Source: Falsiroseomonas algicola (GTDB lineage Bacteria; Pseudomonadota; Alphaproteobacteria; Acetobacterales; Acetobacteraceae). From it: a stretch of 64,000 nt of DNA. The position numbers were made by a program, and so were the translations under genes. Within the stretch, counting starts at the first letter, position 1. Each line of letters starts with the position of its first letter. This document shows positions 1 through 8,905 of this stretch, in pieces. The notes under the pieces were generated by a model. It saw nothing but the letters and a program-made list of their open reading frames with translations, was not told the DNA's origin and did not search any database. The stretch is from positions 526,632 to 590,631 of the forward strand of contig NZ_JAAIKB010000003.1 of NCBI RefSeq assembly GCF_011040385.1. The letters are read 5' to 3'.

Positions 1-177
1 GACCGTGACGCCGCGCAGCCGGCACCAGAGCAGGATGAAGGGGATGGCGAGCGCCGATCGCAGCCCGGCCTGGACGAGGGGCGAGATGCCTTCTCCGCCC
101 CACTTCATCGTCACCTGCGCGAAGCCCCAGGCGGCGCAGAGCGCCACCAGCAGCACCGCGTCGCGGGCGGGCATCAT
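1..177 (-). CDS. EamA/DMT-family transporter, N-terminal fragment (runs off the window)
   Basis: Reading on the minus strand from an ATG at 177, the 59 visible codons give a hydrophobic N-terminus with a WGFAQVTMKWG segment followed by LVQAGLRSALAIPFILLW. This is the usual start of an EamA (drug/metabolite transporter) protein: a first membrane helix, then a motif in which the protein chooses a partner or substrate. The rest lies beyond base 1. Its ATG overlaps the TGA of the amidohydrolase gene (ATGA at 177-174), so the two are translationally coupled and probably act together, perhaps as exporter plus hydrolase. The substrate cannot be read from the fragment. A full-length member of the same superfamily is at 43989-44897. 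Confidence 0.75.
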   Translation of the reverse strand, partial: MMPARDAVLLVALCAAWGFAQVTMKWGGEGISPLVQAGLRSALAIPFILLWCRLRGVTV

Positions 178-1790
178 GCCTGGTGCCGGATGACCCCGCC
201 GACGATGGTGGCGCGGACCTTCGTCTCCGCGATCGCGGCCGGGTCGCCATCCAGCACGTCCCGGTCCAGCACGATGAGGTCGGCGAGCTTGCCGATCTCC
301 AGCGAGCCCTTCTCCTGCTCCTCCCGCTGCGCCCAGGCGCCGAGCCAGGTATAGGCATGCACGGCCTCCCTCGTGGTGATCGCCTCCCGCGCATCGAGGT
401 CCGTGCCGCCGGTGGTGCGGCGATTGACCATGGCGGCGAGCGCCGTCCAGGGGGAGACGCGGCAGACCGCGAAATCGGAGTGCCCGGGGGCGGGGACGCC
501 GGCATCGATCAGGCTGCGATGCGGCCACATCCAGCGCATCGCCTCCTGGCCGCGATTGGCGGCGTAGGCTTCCCCGAGTTCATCCATGAAGCCGGTCGCC
601 GAACTGTCCACGAAGCCGCCGCGCTTCAGGCGTGCCAGGATCGGCGGCGTGACGTAGCAGCAGTGTTCGACGCGCATCCGGTGGTCGTCCATGGGATGGG
701 CGGCGAGCGCGGCTTCCATCACGTCCAGCGCGAAGTCGATGCCGCGATCGCCGACGCCCTCGATCATCACCTGCAGCCCGGCCTTGTGGGCGGCGGTGGC
801 GCGCCGGGTCAGGTCCTCCTGTTCGTAGAGCAGCATGCCGGTGTTGGGCACCGGCTCCCCGGGCACGGGCGTGCCAAGATAGGGGTCCCAATAGGCGGCG
901 GTGCGGCCGCTGGTCGAGCAATCCGGGCACCACTCCACGCCGACCAGGCGCAGCCATTCATCCCCGAAGCCGGACCGGATGCCGGCGCCGATGAGGTGGG
1001 GGATCAGCGGTTCGTCCCGCCCGCTGGCGATGATCCCCATTCGTATCCGCCAGCGCCCGTCGCGATGCATGCGCTGGTAGGCGCTGATCGCCTTCGAGGG
1101 ACACAGCGAATTGGCCACCGAGGTGATCCCCGCGGCGAGGCACTGGTCCTGCACCATCTCCATCCCGTCGGCGATGTCGGCCTCGCTGTCCTGGCCATGG
1201 ACGGCGTTGAGGAAGACATGCGCCGCCGTTTCCCGCACCAGGCCGGTCAGGCGGCCCTCATGCTTGTCGAAGCGGCCGAAGGCGGGGTCGGGCGTCTCGG
1301 CCGTGACGCCGCAGGCCGCGAAGGCGGCGGAGTTGGCAAGGCCGAGATGCCCATCCGTGCGCAGGATGAAGATCGGCCTTCCGAGGCTCGCGGCATCCAG
1401 CTCCGACAGCGTCGGATAGCCGCCGCAGGCGCGTTCGTTCAGCCGGTAGAAGGCCGCCCAGCGGCCTGGCGCCACGGCCTCGCAGCGCCGCCGGATCATC
1501 GCCAGCAGCTCGTCCCGCGTCCGCACGCGGTCCGGGGAGACGAGGGTCCAGGCGCGCAGCCGGATGGCATAGGCATCGGGATGGGCGTGGCTGTCCACGA
1601 TGCCCGGCAGCACGCGCTGCCCCTCCGCATCCAGCACCTTGGTGCCGGGGCCGATGAGGTCCCGGATCGCCGCGCTGTCGCCGAGCGCGACGATGCGGCC
1701 ATGGAGGGCGGCAAGCGCGCCGCATTCGGTGCCCGCCGCGTCCATCGTCGCGATGCGGGCGTTCAGCAGGACGAAATCGGGTGCGATCAT
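174..1790 (-). CDS. YtcJ-type amidohydrolase (amidohydrolase family 3)
   Basis: A 538-residue metal-dependent hydrolase of the amidohydrolase superfamily, YtcJ/AepA-like, expected to cleave C-N bonds in an unidentified amide or cyclic substrate in the cytoplasm. The metal-site signature DSHAHPDAY lies near residue 65. RTDGHLGLANSAA is in the middle, VEHCCYV near 380, GHSDFAV near 440, and the C-terminal SLEIGKLADLIVLDRDVL strand is typical of the family's small beta-sandwich. Length is normal. The start (ATG at 1790) has no convincing ribosome-binding site. The gene overlaps the downstream EamA gene by 4 bases. A paralogue at 14789-16411 shares the same motif order. The substrate is unknown. 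Confidence 0.85.
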   Translation of the reverse strand: MIAPDFVLLNARIATMDAAGTECGALAALHGRIVALGDSAAIRDLIGPGTKVLDAEGQRVLPGIVDSHAHPDAYAIRLRAWTLVSPDRVRTRDELLAMIRRRCEAVAPGRWAAFYRLNERACGGYPTLSELDAASLGRPIFILRTDGHLGLANSAAFAACGVTAETPDPAFGRFDKHEGRLTGLVRETAAHVFLNAVHGQDSEADIADGMEMVQDQCLAAGITSVANSLCPSKAISAYQRMHRDGRWRIRMGIIASGRDEPLIPHLIGAGIRSGFGDEWLRLVGVEWCPDCSTSGRTAAYWDPYLGTPVPGEPVPNTGMLLYEQEDLTRRATAAHKAGLQVMIEGVGDRGIDFALDVMEAALAAHPMDDHRMRVEHCCYVTPPILARLKRGGFVDSSATGFMDELGEAYAANRGQEAMRWMWPHRSLIDAGVPAPGHSDFAVCRVSPWTALAAMVNRRTTGGTDLDAREAITTREAVHAYTWLGAWAQREEQEKGSLEIGKLADLIVLDRDVLDGDPAAIAETKVRATIVGGVIRHQA

Positions 1791-1841
1791 GGGGAGGATG
1801 GTGGCATGCTTGCCCGCGCCTTCCTACCCGCGGGATCGAGC

Positions 1842-2198
1842 ATGGATGAGCAGCCCGATGATGTCATCGCAACGCGAACGCTCGACGTGGACGGCAAGCC
1901 GCGCTTTCACCTGAGCATCTATCGCCCGGTGCCAGAGGATAACGGCGCCTATTGGCGGTGTCGCTATATGATCGATGGGCCGATGACCCGGCATGTCGGG
2001 AGCGCCTGCGCCTTGGACGCCATGTAGGCTTTGCTCTACGTCATCTACGCTCTTGGTACCGAAGCTGAAGTATCGCAGGAGAATCTTGCTGGCCCGCTGA
2101 CCTTCCGAGGACAATCGGCCCATTTCGGCTTCCCACCGCTATCGGCCGATCCCGGACAGGCCGAGATGCGAAGGCTGCAAGGCCTTGATCCAGCATGA
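1842..2198 (+). pseudogene. DUF6968-like protein, first tandem copy, interrupted by an in-frame amber codon
   Basis: Starting at ATG 1842 the frame encodes a protein that aligns along its whole length with the intact copy at 2277-2636. Shared blocks are ATRTL-VDG, GAYWRCRY and, after the stop, ENLAGPL and HFGFPP. A TAG at 2025-2027 (codon 62) replaces the CAG (Gln) of the intact copy. Downstream the frame stays open and homologous to a TGA at 2196-2198, so nothing else is broken: one C-to-T change explains it. It is either a recent pseudogene, a truncated 61-residue product, or a sequencing error. The family assignment (DUF6968) is from memory of the YWRCxY pattern. Its function is unknown. 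Confidence 0.7.
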
Positions 2199-2276
2199 TT
2201 CAAGCAGATCGGTGCGGCAGTCGCGATGGTTCTTGGCGGCAGGTCAGCCGGCGACCTTTTGCGACTGGAGTTTAGC

Positions 2277-2636
2277 GTGGACGAGCGGGCCGACGATGTC
2301 TTCGCGACACGCACGCTGGAGGTCGATGGCGTGCCCTGCTTCCACCTCCGTGTCTTCAAGCCAATGCCTGAGGACGACGGCGCCTATTGGCGGTGCCGCT
2401 ATGTCATTGAGGGCCCGCTCACTCGGCACAGCGGCAGTCAGTGCGGCATCGACGGGATGCAGGCCCTGCTGCACGCCATCTACATTCTTGGCGTCGAAGC
2501 CGAGTTGTCGGAGGAGAACCTCACTGGCCGCCTCTCCTGGGACGGCCAGTCGAAGCATTTCGGCTTCCCGCCCGGCGACGCCGATCCTGGAAGGGCGGAG
2601 GTCATCCGCCTCGCGCAGCAGAGTCAGTCCAAGTAG
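2277..2636 (+). CDS. DUF6968-like small protein, intact tandem copy
   Basis: A 119-residue acidic protein of unknown function. It has ATRTLEVDG near the N-terminus, GAYWRCRYVIEGP in the middle, a predicted amphipathic stretch MQALLHAIYILG, and HFGFPPGD near the end. I chose GTG 2277 because a GGAG ribosome-binding site sits 6 bases upstream and because it aligns with the ATG of the tandem copy at 1842. An upstream ATG at 2226 would add 17 residues. No signal peptide or membrane segment is visible. It is about 60% identical by eye to the upstream copy, so this is a local duplication. The neighbours give no functional hint. Confidence 0.65.
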   Translation: MDERADDVFATRTLEVDGVPCFHLRVFKPMPEDDGAYWRCRYVIEGPLTRHSGSQCGIDGMQALLHAIYILGVEAELSEENLTGRLSWDGQSKHFGFPPGDADPGRAEVIRLAQQSQSK

Positions 2637-2671
2637 CGAATGCTACCGCCGGAAGGGGTAGGTAAATTCCC

Positions 2672-4027
2672 CTACCCCACCAGCCGATCGATGTGGTCCC
2701 GCACCTTGTAGTAGTTGCCGACGATCGGCAGGAACCAGGGCGTGCCCGTGTAGGTCGGCTGGGTCGGGAAGGGCAGGCCATCCAGCGCGAAGGGCGCATT
2801 CGCCGCGCCCGCCAGCTTCAACGCGACATTGTGGCCGAGCCACGTCGCCATGGCGACGCCACTCCCCTGGCAGCCCGCGGCATAATGCATGCCATCCTGC
2901 ACGCCGATATGCGGCAGCAGGTCGAAGGTGAAGGCGACATAGCCGGTCCAGGCATGCGTGATCTTCACGCCCGCCAGGTCCGGGAAGGTCTGCAGCATCG
3001 TGTCGTAGAGCGCCGGCGCCGCCTGTTCCGCCGTCGCGGCGCGGAAGCTCGCGCGCCCGCCCCACAGCACGCGCTTCCCGTCCGGCGAGGGCCGGAAATA
3101 GTTCAGCACGCGCTTGCTGTCGCTGATCATGCGGCGGCCCGGGAAGAGGCGGTCCATCGTCTCCGGCGGCAGTTCCTCCGTCGCGATGATGTAGGAATTG
3201 AGCGGGATGAGGCGCTTCGCCAGCCAGGGCAAAGCGGTGCCGCGCGCATCCTTCGTATACCCGTTGGTCGTGACCAGCACGGCATCGGCGCGAAGCTCGC
3301 CCTTGTCCGTCGCCACGCGGAAGAAGCTGCCGCCTCGCGTCACGCCGGTGACGCGCACGCCATCGACCAACCGCGCGCCAGCCTTCTCCGCCGCCTCCGC
3401 CAGGCCGCGCGCGTATTTCCCGGGATGCAGGCTGCCGGTGGCGGCGGCGGCCATGCCGCCCTCGTAGTGATCGCTGCCGACGAACTCACGCTGCCGGGAC
3501 TTCGGCACCATCTCCGTCGGCAGGCCCGTCACCTCCGCGATCCAGTCGGCGCGCGCCTCCATGGCCTTGTAGTGCGCACGGGACCAGGCGCCGGTGTAGC
3601 GGCCGCAGCGCACATAATCGCAGTCGATCCCCTCCCGCGCGATCGTCTCCTCGATGAAGGGGAAGGACGCCGCGGCAGCAGCGGCGATGGCGCGCCCCTT
3701 CTCCTCCCCGTATTTGGCGGCAAGCCCGGTGGAGGCGACCTTCAGCCCACCGGAGACCATGCCGCCATTGCGGGAGGAGGCGCCCCAGCCGATGCGCTCG
3801 GCATCGATGACCGTGACCTTATGCCCCAGGCGCCGCAGCGTCAGCGCGGCGGACAGGCCGGCATAGCCGCCACCGATGATGGCGATCGGCGTGTGGCCGG
3901 GCAGGGCGTTGTCGCGGTCGGGCGGCTCGGCCGCTTCCCACCACCAGGGGCGGGCCTTGAAGCCCGGGGCGGCGATGGAGTGAAGATCGGTCATTGCCCG
4001 CGCGCGCATCCCGCTGTTGACTTGCAT
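2672..4027 (-). CDS. FAD-dependent oxidoreductase, DAO family (gamma-glutamylputrescine oxidase-like)
   Basis: A 451-residue flavoprotein of the D-amino-acid-oxidase fold, expected to oxidise an amine or amino acid to an imine with release of H2O2. The dinucleotide-binding motif IAIIGGGYAGLSAALTL is near residue 48. GWGASSRNGGMVSGG follows, then GAWSRAHYKAM. The C-terminal CQGSGVAMATWLG is the second FAD-contact strand. The arrangement resembles PuuB and related amine oxidases. It may start at 4027, 4009 or 3994 (MTDLHSIAAPG), and none of these has a strong ribosome-binding site. It is transcribed divergently from the polyamine-type ABC locus, which supports a role in catabolising an imported amine. 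The exact substrate is inferred only. Confidence 0.85.
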   Translation of the reverse strand: MQVNSGMRARAMTDLHSIAAPGFKARPWWWEAAEPPDRDNALPGHTPIAIIGGGYAGLSAALTLRRLGHKVTVIDAERIGWGASSRNGGMVSGGLKVASTGLAAKYGEEKGRAIAAAAAASFPFIEETIAREGIDCDYVRCGRYTGAWSRAHYKAMEARADWIAEVTGLPTEMVPKSRQREFVGSDHYEGGMAAAATGSLHPGKYARGLAEAAEKAGARLVDGVRVTGVTRGGSFFRVATDKGELRADAVLVTTNGYTKDARGTALPWLAKRLIPLNSYIIATEELPPETMDRLFPGRRMISDSKRVLNYFRPSPDGKRVLWGGRASFRAATAEQAAPALYDTMLQTFPDLAGVKITHAWTGYVAFTFDLLPHIGVQDGMHYAAGCQGSGVAMATWLGHNVALKLAGAANAPFALDGLPFPTQPTYTGTPWFLPIVGNYYKVRDHIDRLVG

Positions 4028-4100
4028 CCATGAGGTTCCCGCCGGACGCCGTCCGGATCAAGGGGACCCCGGGGGCTTCCTGGCAAAAGGGTCGAAGGGC

Positions 4101-5210
4101 ATGCAGACGTTCCAGCAGGATTGCATCGAGCTGGCCTGGCGCAAGTTCAACCGGGGGGAGGTCAGCCGCCGCACGCTGCTGGCGGGCCTGGCCGCCCTCG
4201 GCGCCGCGCCGATGCTGGGGGGCGAAGCCCAGGCCCAGGCCGCGCGCAACCTGGTGATGGTGAACTGGGGCGGCATCGCCAATGACGGCTTCGGCCGCTT
4301 CTATGGCGAGCCCTTCGCCGCCGCGAATCCGGGCTGGCGCGTCGTGCAGGACAGCACGGGCCCCTCCGCCGGCCGCATCCGGTCCATGGTGGAAAGCGGG
4401 CGCGTCACCTGGGACCTCTGCGACAGCTCGGCCACCTCCGCCACGCTGCTTGGCGGGCTGAACCTGCTGAACCGCATCGACTACAACGTCGTAGACCGCA
4501 ACAACGTCATCGGCCCGACCTTCGCGCTGGACCACGGCGCGGCGCCCTATTCCTTCAGCAACGTGCTGGTCTATGACAGCACGAAGTTCCCGAATGGCGG
4601 GCCGACGAGCTGGGCGGATTTCTGGGACCTGCGGCGCTTCCCCGGCACGCGGCTGCTGCGGCGCGATGCCGCCGGCGCGCTGGATGCCGCGCAGATGGCG
4701 CTGGGGAAGGATCCCGCGAACCTCTACCCGCTCGACATCCGCGCCTGCATCGCCAAGGTGCGGGAGATCCGCCGCAACTGCGTCTTCTGGACCAGCGGCT
4801 CCGAATCGGAGCAGTTCATCCGCACGGGCGAGGCGGTGATGGGCCAGATCTGGCATACCCGCGCCAAGGTGCTGGAGCAGGAAAGCAACGGCCGCTTCAA
4901 GCACATCTGGAACCAGGGCATCCTGCAGCCCGGCATCTTCGTCAGCCCCCGCGGCAATCCGGGCGGCGAGATGGTGCAGCGCCTCATGGCCTCCATGCTG
5001 TCCAACCCGGAGCAGCAGGTGGAGCTGCTGAAGTTCCTCGGCAACGGCGCGACCAACCCGCGCGCCTCCGCGCTGGTGCCGGAGGAGTTCAAGCGCTTCA
5101 ACCCGACCGACCCCGCCAATGCCCGCGTGCAGGTCGCACAGAACGGCACCTGGTGGGGCGGGGTCTATGCCCAGGCCAATGCCGACTATATCGACATGGT
5201 GACGGGCTGA
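4101..5210 (+). CDS. ABC transporter substrate-binding protein, PotD/spermidine-putrescine type
   Basis: A 369-residue periplasmic binding protein that delivers an amine-like solute to the permease pair encoded downstream. The N-terminus carries a Tat-type signal, VSRRTLLAGLAALG, with an AQA cleavage site, so it is probably exported folded. The mature part starts with NLVMVNWGGIANDGF, the usual first strand of the PotD/family 1 extracellular binding proteins, and WHTRAKVLEQE and GIFVSPRGNP appear later. ATG 4101 is preceded by GAAGGGC at a good distance. It opens an apparent operon with the dehydrogenase, aldolase and ABC genes through 10730. A Tat signal on a PotD-type protein is less common than a Sec signal. 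The ligand is not identified. Confidence 0.85.
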   Translation: MQTFQQDCIELAWRKFNRGEVSRRTLLAGLAALGAAPMLGGEAQAQAARNLVMVNWGGIANDGFGRFYGEPFAAANPGWRVVQDSTGPSAGRIRSMVESGRVTWDLCDSSATSATLLGGLNLLNRIDYNVVDRNNVIGPTFALDHGAAPYSFSNVLVYDSTKFPNGGPTSWADFWDLRRFPGTRLLRRDAAGALDAAQMALGKDPANLYPLDIRACIAKVREIRRNCVFWTSGSESEQFIRTGEAVMGQIWHTRAKVLEQESNGRFKHIWNQGILQPGIFVSPRGNPGGEMVQRLMASMLSNPEQQVELLKFLGNGATNPRASALVPEEFKRFNPTDPANARVQVAQNGTWWGGVYAQANADYIDMVTG

Positions 5211-5247
5211 AGGCACTCTCGCTGCGTTGCAGCAAGCGAGGCGCCGC

Positions 5248-6195
5248 GTGGCGAAACCCATCCTCCTGGTGAAGTCCGGCGGCGAGGCGGCGGTGGCGGA
5301 ATGGCAGGCCCATTTCGCCGCCTGCGCGCCGCAGGTCGAGGTGCGGTGGTGGGATGATCCCGCCGTGGCGCCGGAGGATGTCGCCTATGTCCTCGTCTGG
5401 GACCCGGAGCCCGGCCGGATCGCGCGCTTCCCGGCGCTGCGCGTGATCTTCGGCGCCGGCGCGGGCGTGGATTTCATCACTCGCGACCCGGACCTGCCGA
5501 AGCACGTGCCGCTGATGCGCATGGCGACGGAGGGTGCCGCGCAGCGGATGGGAGAGTTCGTCTGCTGGTCCGTCCTGTCCCTGCTGCGCGGCGCGCGGCG
5601 GATCGCGCTGCAACAGCAGGCGCGGGACTTCACCTATTTCGATGGCGAGGGCCTGGCGACGCAGACGACCGTCGGCGTCATGGGCCTCGGCCATATGGGC
5701 GCGCAGGCCGCGACGATGCTGCGCGGCCTGGGCTTCCCCGTCATCGGCTGGTCGCGCACGCCGAAGGCGATCCCTGGGGTGGAGGGCTTCGTGGGCGCGG
5801 AGGCGCGCGATGATTTCCTGGCGCGCAGCCAGATGCTGGTCTGCCTGCTGCCCTCGACCGCCGAGACCAACGGCATCCTGTCCGCGCCGCTCTTCGCAAA
5901 GCTGCCGAAGGGCGCCGGGCTCGTGAATGTCGGCCGCGGCGCGCACCAGAAGATCGATGACGTGATCGCGGCGCTCGATTCCGGGCAATTGTCCGGCGCG
6001 GTGCTCGACGTGTTCGAGACGGAGCCGCTGCCGCCGGAGAGTCCGATCTGGACGCATCCCAAGGCGATCGTGACGCCCCACATCGCCAGCCTGCCGACGC
6101 GGCGCGAAAGGGCGGAACACGTCGCCCGCGCCATTGCGGCGCACGAACGGGGCGAGCCCTTGCGGAACCTCTACGACCACGATCGGGGCTACTGA
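5248..6195 (+). CDS. D-2-hydroxyacid dehydrogenase, glyoxylate/hydroxypyruvate reductase A type
   Basis: A 315-residue NAD(P)-dependent dehydrogenase that interconverts a 2-oxo acid and a 2-hydroxy acid in the cytoplasm. Features seen: VFGAGAGVDF-like substrate-domain start (here VIFGAGAGVDFI), the Rossmann motif GVMGLGHMGAQAA near residue 146, VNVGRGAHQKIDD, and the catalytic Glu and His regions FETEPLP and TPHIASLP. I chose GTG 5248 because the protein then begins with the beta strand KPILLVK; a TTG at 5227 would add 7 residues. It is embedded between the PotD-type gene and an aldolase-like gene, so it probably handles a breakdown product of the imported compound, such as glyoxylate or a guanidino-2-oxo acid. 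Confidence 0.85.
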   Translation: MAKPILLVKSGGEAAVAEWQAHFAACAPQVEVRWWDDPAVAPEDVAYVLVWDPEPGRIARFPALRVIFGAGAGVDFITRDPDLPKHVPLMRMATEGAAQRMGEFVCWSVLSLLRGARRIALQQQARDFTYFDGEGLATQTTVGVMGLGHMGAQAATMLRGLGFPVIGWSRTPKAIPGVEGFVGAEARDDFLARSQMLVCLLPSTAETNGILSAPLFAKLPKGAGLVNVGRGAHQKIDDVIAALDSGQLSGAVLDVFETEPLPPESPIWTHPKAIVTPHIASLPTRRERAEHVARAIAAHERGEPLRNLYDHDRGY

Positions 6196-6196
6196 C

Positions 6197-6964
6197 ATGC
6201 TGCCGCCACCGCCCATCCGGCCCGATCCCGATCATGTGCCGACCGAGCGGGAGTTGCGGGAGGACCTGGCCGCCGCCTATCGGCTCGTTGCGCTGTTCGG
6301 CATGACCGACCTCGTCTTCACGCATCTTTCCGTCCGCGTGCCGGGGGAGGGGCATCGTTTTCTGGTCAACCCCTATGGCCTGCTGTTCGAGGAAGTGACG
6401 GCCTCCAGCCTCGTGCTGGTGGATGCGGAGGGCGAGCCGCGGCAGCAGACCAGCTGGCCCGTGAACCCGGCGGGCTTCGTCATCCATTCCGCCGTCCATC
6501 TCGGCCGCGACGACGCCAATTGCGTCATGCACACGCACACCCTGGCCGGCATGGCCGTCGCCGCGCAGCGCGACACGCTGCTGCCGCTGAACCAGATGAT
6601 GATGGAGTTCATCGGCCGCGTCGCGCTGCATGACTACGAGGGCGTCGCGACCGAGGAGAACATGTCGGAGCGCGAGCGCCTGGTCCACGACCTCGGCGAC
6701 AAGCCTGCGATGATCCTGCGGCATCACGGGCTGCTGACCGTCGGCCGCACGGTCGCGGAGGCCTTCTACTGGATGTACTACCTGGAGCAGTCCTGCCGCA
6801 TCCAGCTGGCCGCGCAGTCCAGCGGCGCGCCCCTCGCCGTGGCGCCGGCGGAGGCCGTGGCGCGCACGCAGCGGCTTTTCGACACCGGTCCCACCAAGGG
6901 CTGGTTGCCCTGGCAGGCATTGCGTCGGAAACTCGATCGCGAACAGCCGGGCTACAGGGACTAG
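6197..6964 (+). CDS. Class II aldolase/adducin-family protein
   Basis: A 255-residue member of the class II aldolase/adducin head-domain family. These enzymes use a divalent metal held by histidines to cleave or epimerise sugar phosphates or related hydroxy acids. The zinc-ligand region CVMHTHTLAGMAV and the later ILRHHGLLTVGRT with a TVAEAF helix are both present, as is TDLVFTHLSVR at the N-terminus. The start is ATG 6197, just two bases after the dehydrogenase stop; the frame upstream is open only inside that gene. Tight packing in the ABC operon suggests that it acts on a metabolite of the imported solute. Its actual substrate cannot be deduced, and some family members are not aldolases. 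Confidence 0.85.
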   Translation: MLPPPPIRPDPDHVPTERELREDLAAAYRLVALFGMTDLVFTHLSVRVPGEGHRFLVNPYGLLFEEVTASSLVLVDAEGEPRQQTSWPVNPAGFVIHSAVHLGRDDANCVMHTHTLAGMAVAAQRDTLLPLNQMMMEFIGRVALHDYEGVATEENMSERERLVHDLGDKPAMILRHHGLLTVGRTVAEAFYWMYYLEQSCRIQLAAQSSGAPLAVAPAEAVARTQRLFDTGPTKGWLPWQALRRKLDREQPGYRD

Positions 6965-6968
6965 GCGC

Positions 6969-8066
6969 ATGTCGGGAACGGGCCATGCCCTCGCGCTGCG
7001 CGGGCTGACCAAGCGATACGGCAGCTTCACCGCCGTCGATTCCGTTTCGCTCAAGGTGGAGCGGGGCGAGTTCCTGACGCTGCTTGGCCCCTCGGGCAGC
7101 GGCAAGACGACGATCCTGATGTGCATCGCGGGCTTCGTGGCGCCGACGGAAGGCGCCGTGCTGCTGGATGGCGCCGACATCACGCCGCTGCCGCCGGAAC
7201 GCCGCGACTTCGGCATGGTCTTCCAGGGCTACGCGCTGTTCCCGCACATGACGGTGGCGGAAAACGTCGCCTTCCCGCTTCGCGTCCGCAAGCTCGGCGC
7301 GGCGGAGCGGGAGGCGAAGGTGAAGGCGGCGCTGGACCTGGTGCAGCTCGGCCGCTTCGCGGATCGCCTGCCGCGCCAGCTCTCCGGCGGCCAGCAGCAG
7401 CGCGTGGCGCTGGCGCGCGCCCTGGTCTTCGATCCTGCCCTGCTGCTGCTCGACGAACCGCTCAGCGCCCTCGACAAGAAGCTGCGCGCGGAGCTGCAGG
7501 AGGAGCTGAAGGCCCTGCATCGCCGCGTCGGCCGCACCTTCGTCAATGTGACGCATGACCAGGAGGAGGCGCTGTCCCTCTCCGACCGCGTCGCCATCCT
7601 GAACCACGGCAAGCTGGTGCAGGAAGGGCCGCCCGCGCATCTCTACGAACATCCGCGGACGCGCTTCGTCGCCGACTTCCTCGGCAAGTCCAACTTCCTG
7701 CACGGCACGGTGCAGGAAAGCGTGCCGGAAGGCTTCGTGATCGGCGCGGGCACGACGCGGATCGTGCAGTCGGTCGCGGAGAACCGTCGTCCCGCCCATG
7801 GCAGCCCTGTTCTGCTAAGCCTGCGGCCGGAGAAGATCGCGCTGCTGAACGAGGATGACGCCGCCGACAACGTCGTCACGGGCCGCATCGCCGCCTGGTC
7901 CTATCTCGGCGCCGGCTACACGCTGGTGGTGGAGACGCCCGATCTCGGCGCGCTGCGCGTCGCGCTGCCGACCTGGCAGGCACCGATCGCGCCTGGCGAG
8001 GGGCTGCCTGTGCGCCTGGGATGGAGTTCGACCGCAAGCGTCCCGGTTGTCGAGGACGTCGCCTGA
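6969..8066 (+). CDS. ABC transporter ATP-binding protein, PotA type
   Basis: A 365-residue ATPase that powers the polyamine-type importer. The Walker A motif LLGPSGSGKTT is near residue 40, the Q loop is FQGYALFPHMTV, the signature LSGGQQQRVALARAL is near 140, Walker B is LLLLDEPLSALD, and the H loop is FVNVTHDQEEAL. After residue 240 comes a TOBE-type regulatory domain with LSLRPEKIAL. Length matches PotA/UgpC-type ATPases. It lies 4 bases after the aldolase gene, and its TGA overlaps the ATG of the first permease (ATGA at 8066). Confidence 0.93.
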   Translation: MSGTGHALALRGLTKRYGSFTAVDSVSLKVERGEFLTLLGPSGSGKTTILMCIAGFVAPTEGAVLLDGADITPLPPERRDFGMVFQGYALFPHMTVAENVAFPLRVRKLGAAEREAKVKAALDLVQLGRFADRLPRQLSGGQQQRVALARALVFDPALLLLDEPLSALDKKLRAELQEELKALHRRVGRTFVNVTHDQEEALSLSDRVAILNHGKLVQEGPPAHLYEHPRTRFVADFLGKSNFLHGTVQESVPEGFVIGAGTTRIVQSVAENRRPAHGSPVLLSLRPEKIALLNEDDAADNVVTGRIAAWSYLGAGYTLVVETPDLGALRVALPTWQAPIAPGEGLPVRLGWSSTASVPVVEDVA

Positions 8067-8902
8067 TGCGCCGGCAGGATGCGGGCTGGTGGCTGCTGAT
8101 CCTGCCCGCCTTCCTGCTGATGACGGCCTTCTACATCGCCCCGATCGCGCAGGTGCTGGCGATCTCCTTCACCGAACCCTCTCCCGGCCTCGGCAACTAC
8201 GAACGCCTCTTCACCAGCGAAAGCGTGCAGCGCGTGATCGTCACGACGCTGCGCATCTGCACCATCACCACCGCCCTCGCGCTGCTGCTGGGCTATGTGC
8301 TGGCCTACCGCATCGCGCTGGCGAATGAGGCCGCGCGGCGCTGGTGGATCCTGGCGGTGCTCGTGCCGCTCTGGATCAGCGTGCTGGTCCGCGCCTTCGC
8401 CTGGGTGACGCTGCTGCGCCGCCAGGGGCTGGTGAACAACGCGCTGATGGAAACGGGGCTGATCACGGAGCCGTTGCAACTCGTCTGGAACGAATTCGGC
8501 ATCATCGTCGGCATGGTCCATTACATGGTGCCCTACGCCGTGCTGCCGCTGCTGGCTTCGATGCGGGAGATCGACCCGCGCCTCCTCGCCGCCGCCCGCG
8601 GTCTCGGCGCGCCCCGCTTTACCATCTTCCGCCGCATCTTCCTGCCGCTGTCCCTGCCGGGCCTGATCGCGGCCGGCGTGCTGGTCTTCATCTTCTCGCT
8701 CGGCTTCTACATCACGCCGGCCATCCTCGGCGGCGGCAAGACGCTGATGGTGGCGGAGTGGATCGGGCTGCAGATCCTCGACCTCATCCGCTGGGGCCTC
8801 GGCACCATGATGGCGACGGTGCTGGTCGTGGCCATCCTGGCGACGCTCGCGGTGTTTTCCCGCGTCGTCGATCTGAAGCGCGTCTTCGGCACGGGGGCCT
8901 GA
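8066..8902 (+). CDS. ABC transporter permease, PotB type
   Basis: A 278-residue inner-membrane permease with about six membrane spans. The N-terminal helix is WWLLILPAFLLMTAFYIAPI. The cytoplasmic EAA-type coupling loop, ARGLGAPRFTIFRRIFLPL, lies around residue 180 and is the contact point for the ATPase. The ATG at 8066 overlaps the ATPase stop codon. Together with the next gene it forms the heterodimeric channel. Confidence 0.9.
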   Translation: MRRQDAGWWLLILPAFLLMTAFYIAPIAQVLAISFTEPSPGLGNYERLFTSESVQRVIVTTLRICTITTALALLLGYVLAYRIALANEAARRWWILAVLVPLWISVLVRAFAWVTLLRRQGLVNNALMETGLITEPLQLVWNEFGIIVGMVHYMVPYAVLPLLASMREIDPRLLAAARGLGAPRFTIFRRIFLPLSLPGLIAAGVLVFIFSLGFYITPAILGGGKTLMVAEWIGLQILDLIRWGLGTMMATVLVVAILATLAVFSRVVDLKRVFGTGA

Positions 8903-8905
8903 GCG

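Noticed and set aside
183..2027. 614-residue open frame on the plus strand across the amidohydrolase gene
   Set aside because: Only the end, from 1842, has homology (to the tandem small gene). The rest is the antisense shadow of the amidohydrolase gene with low-complexity Gly/Ala/Arg.
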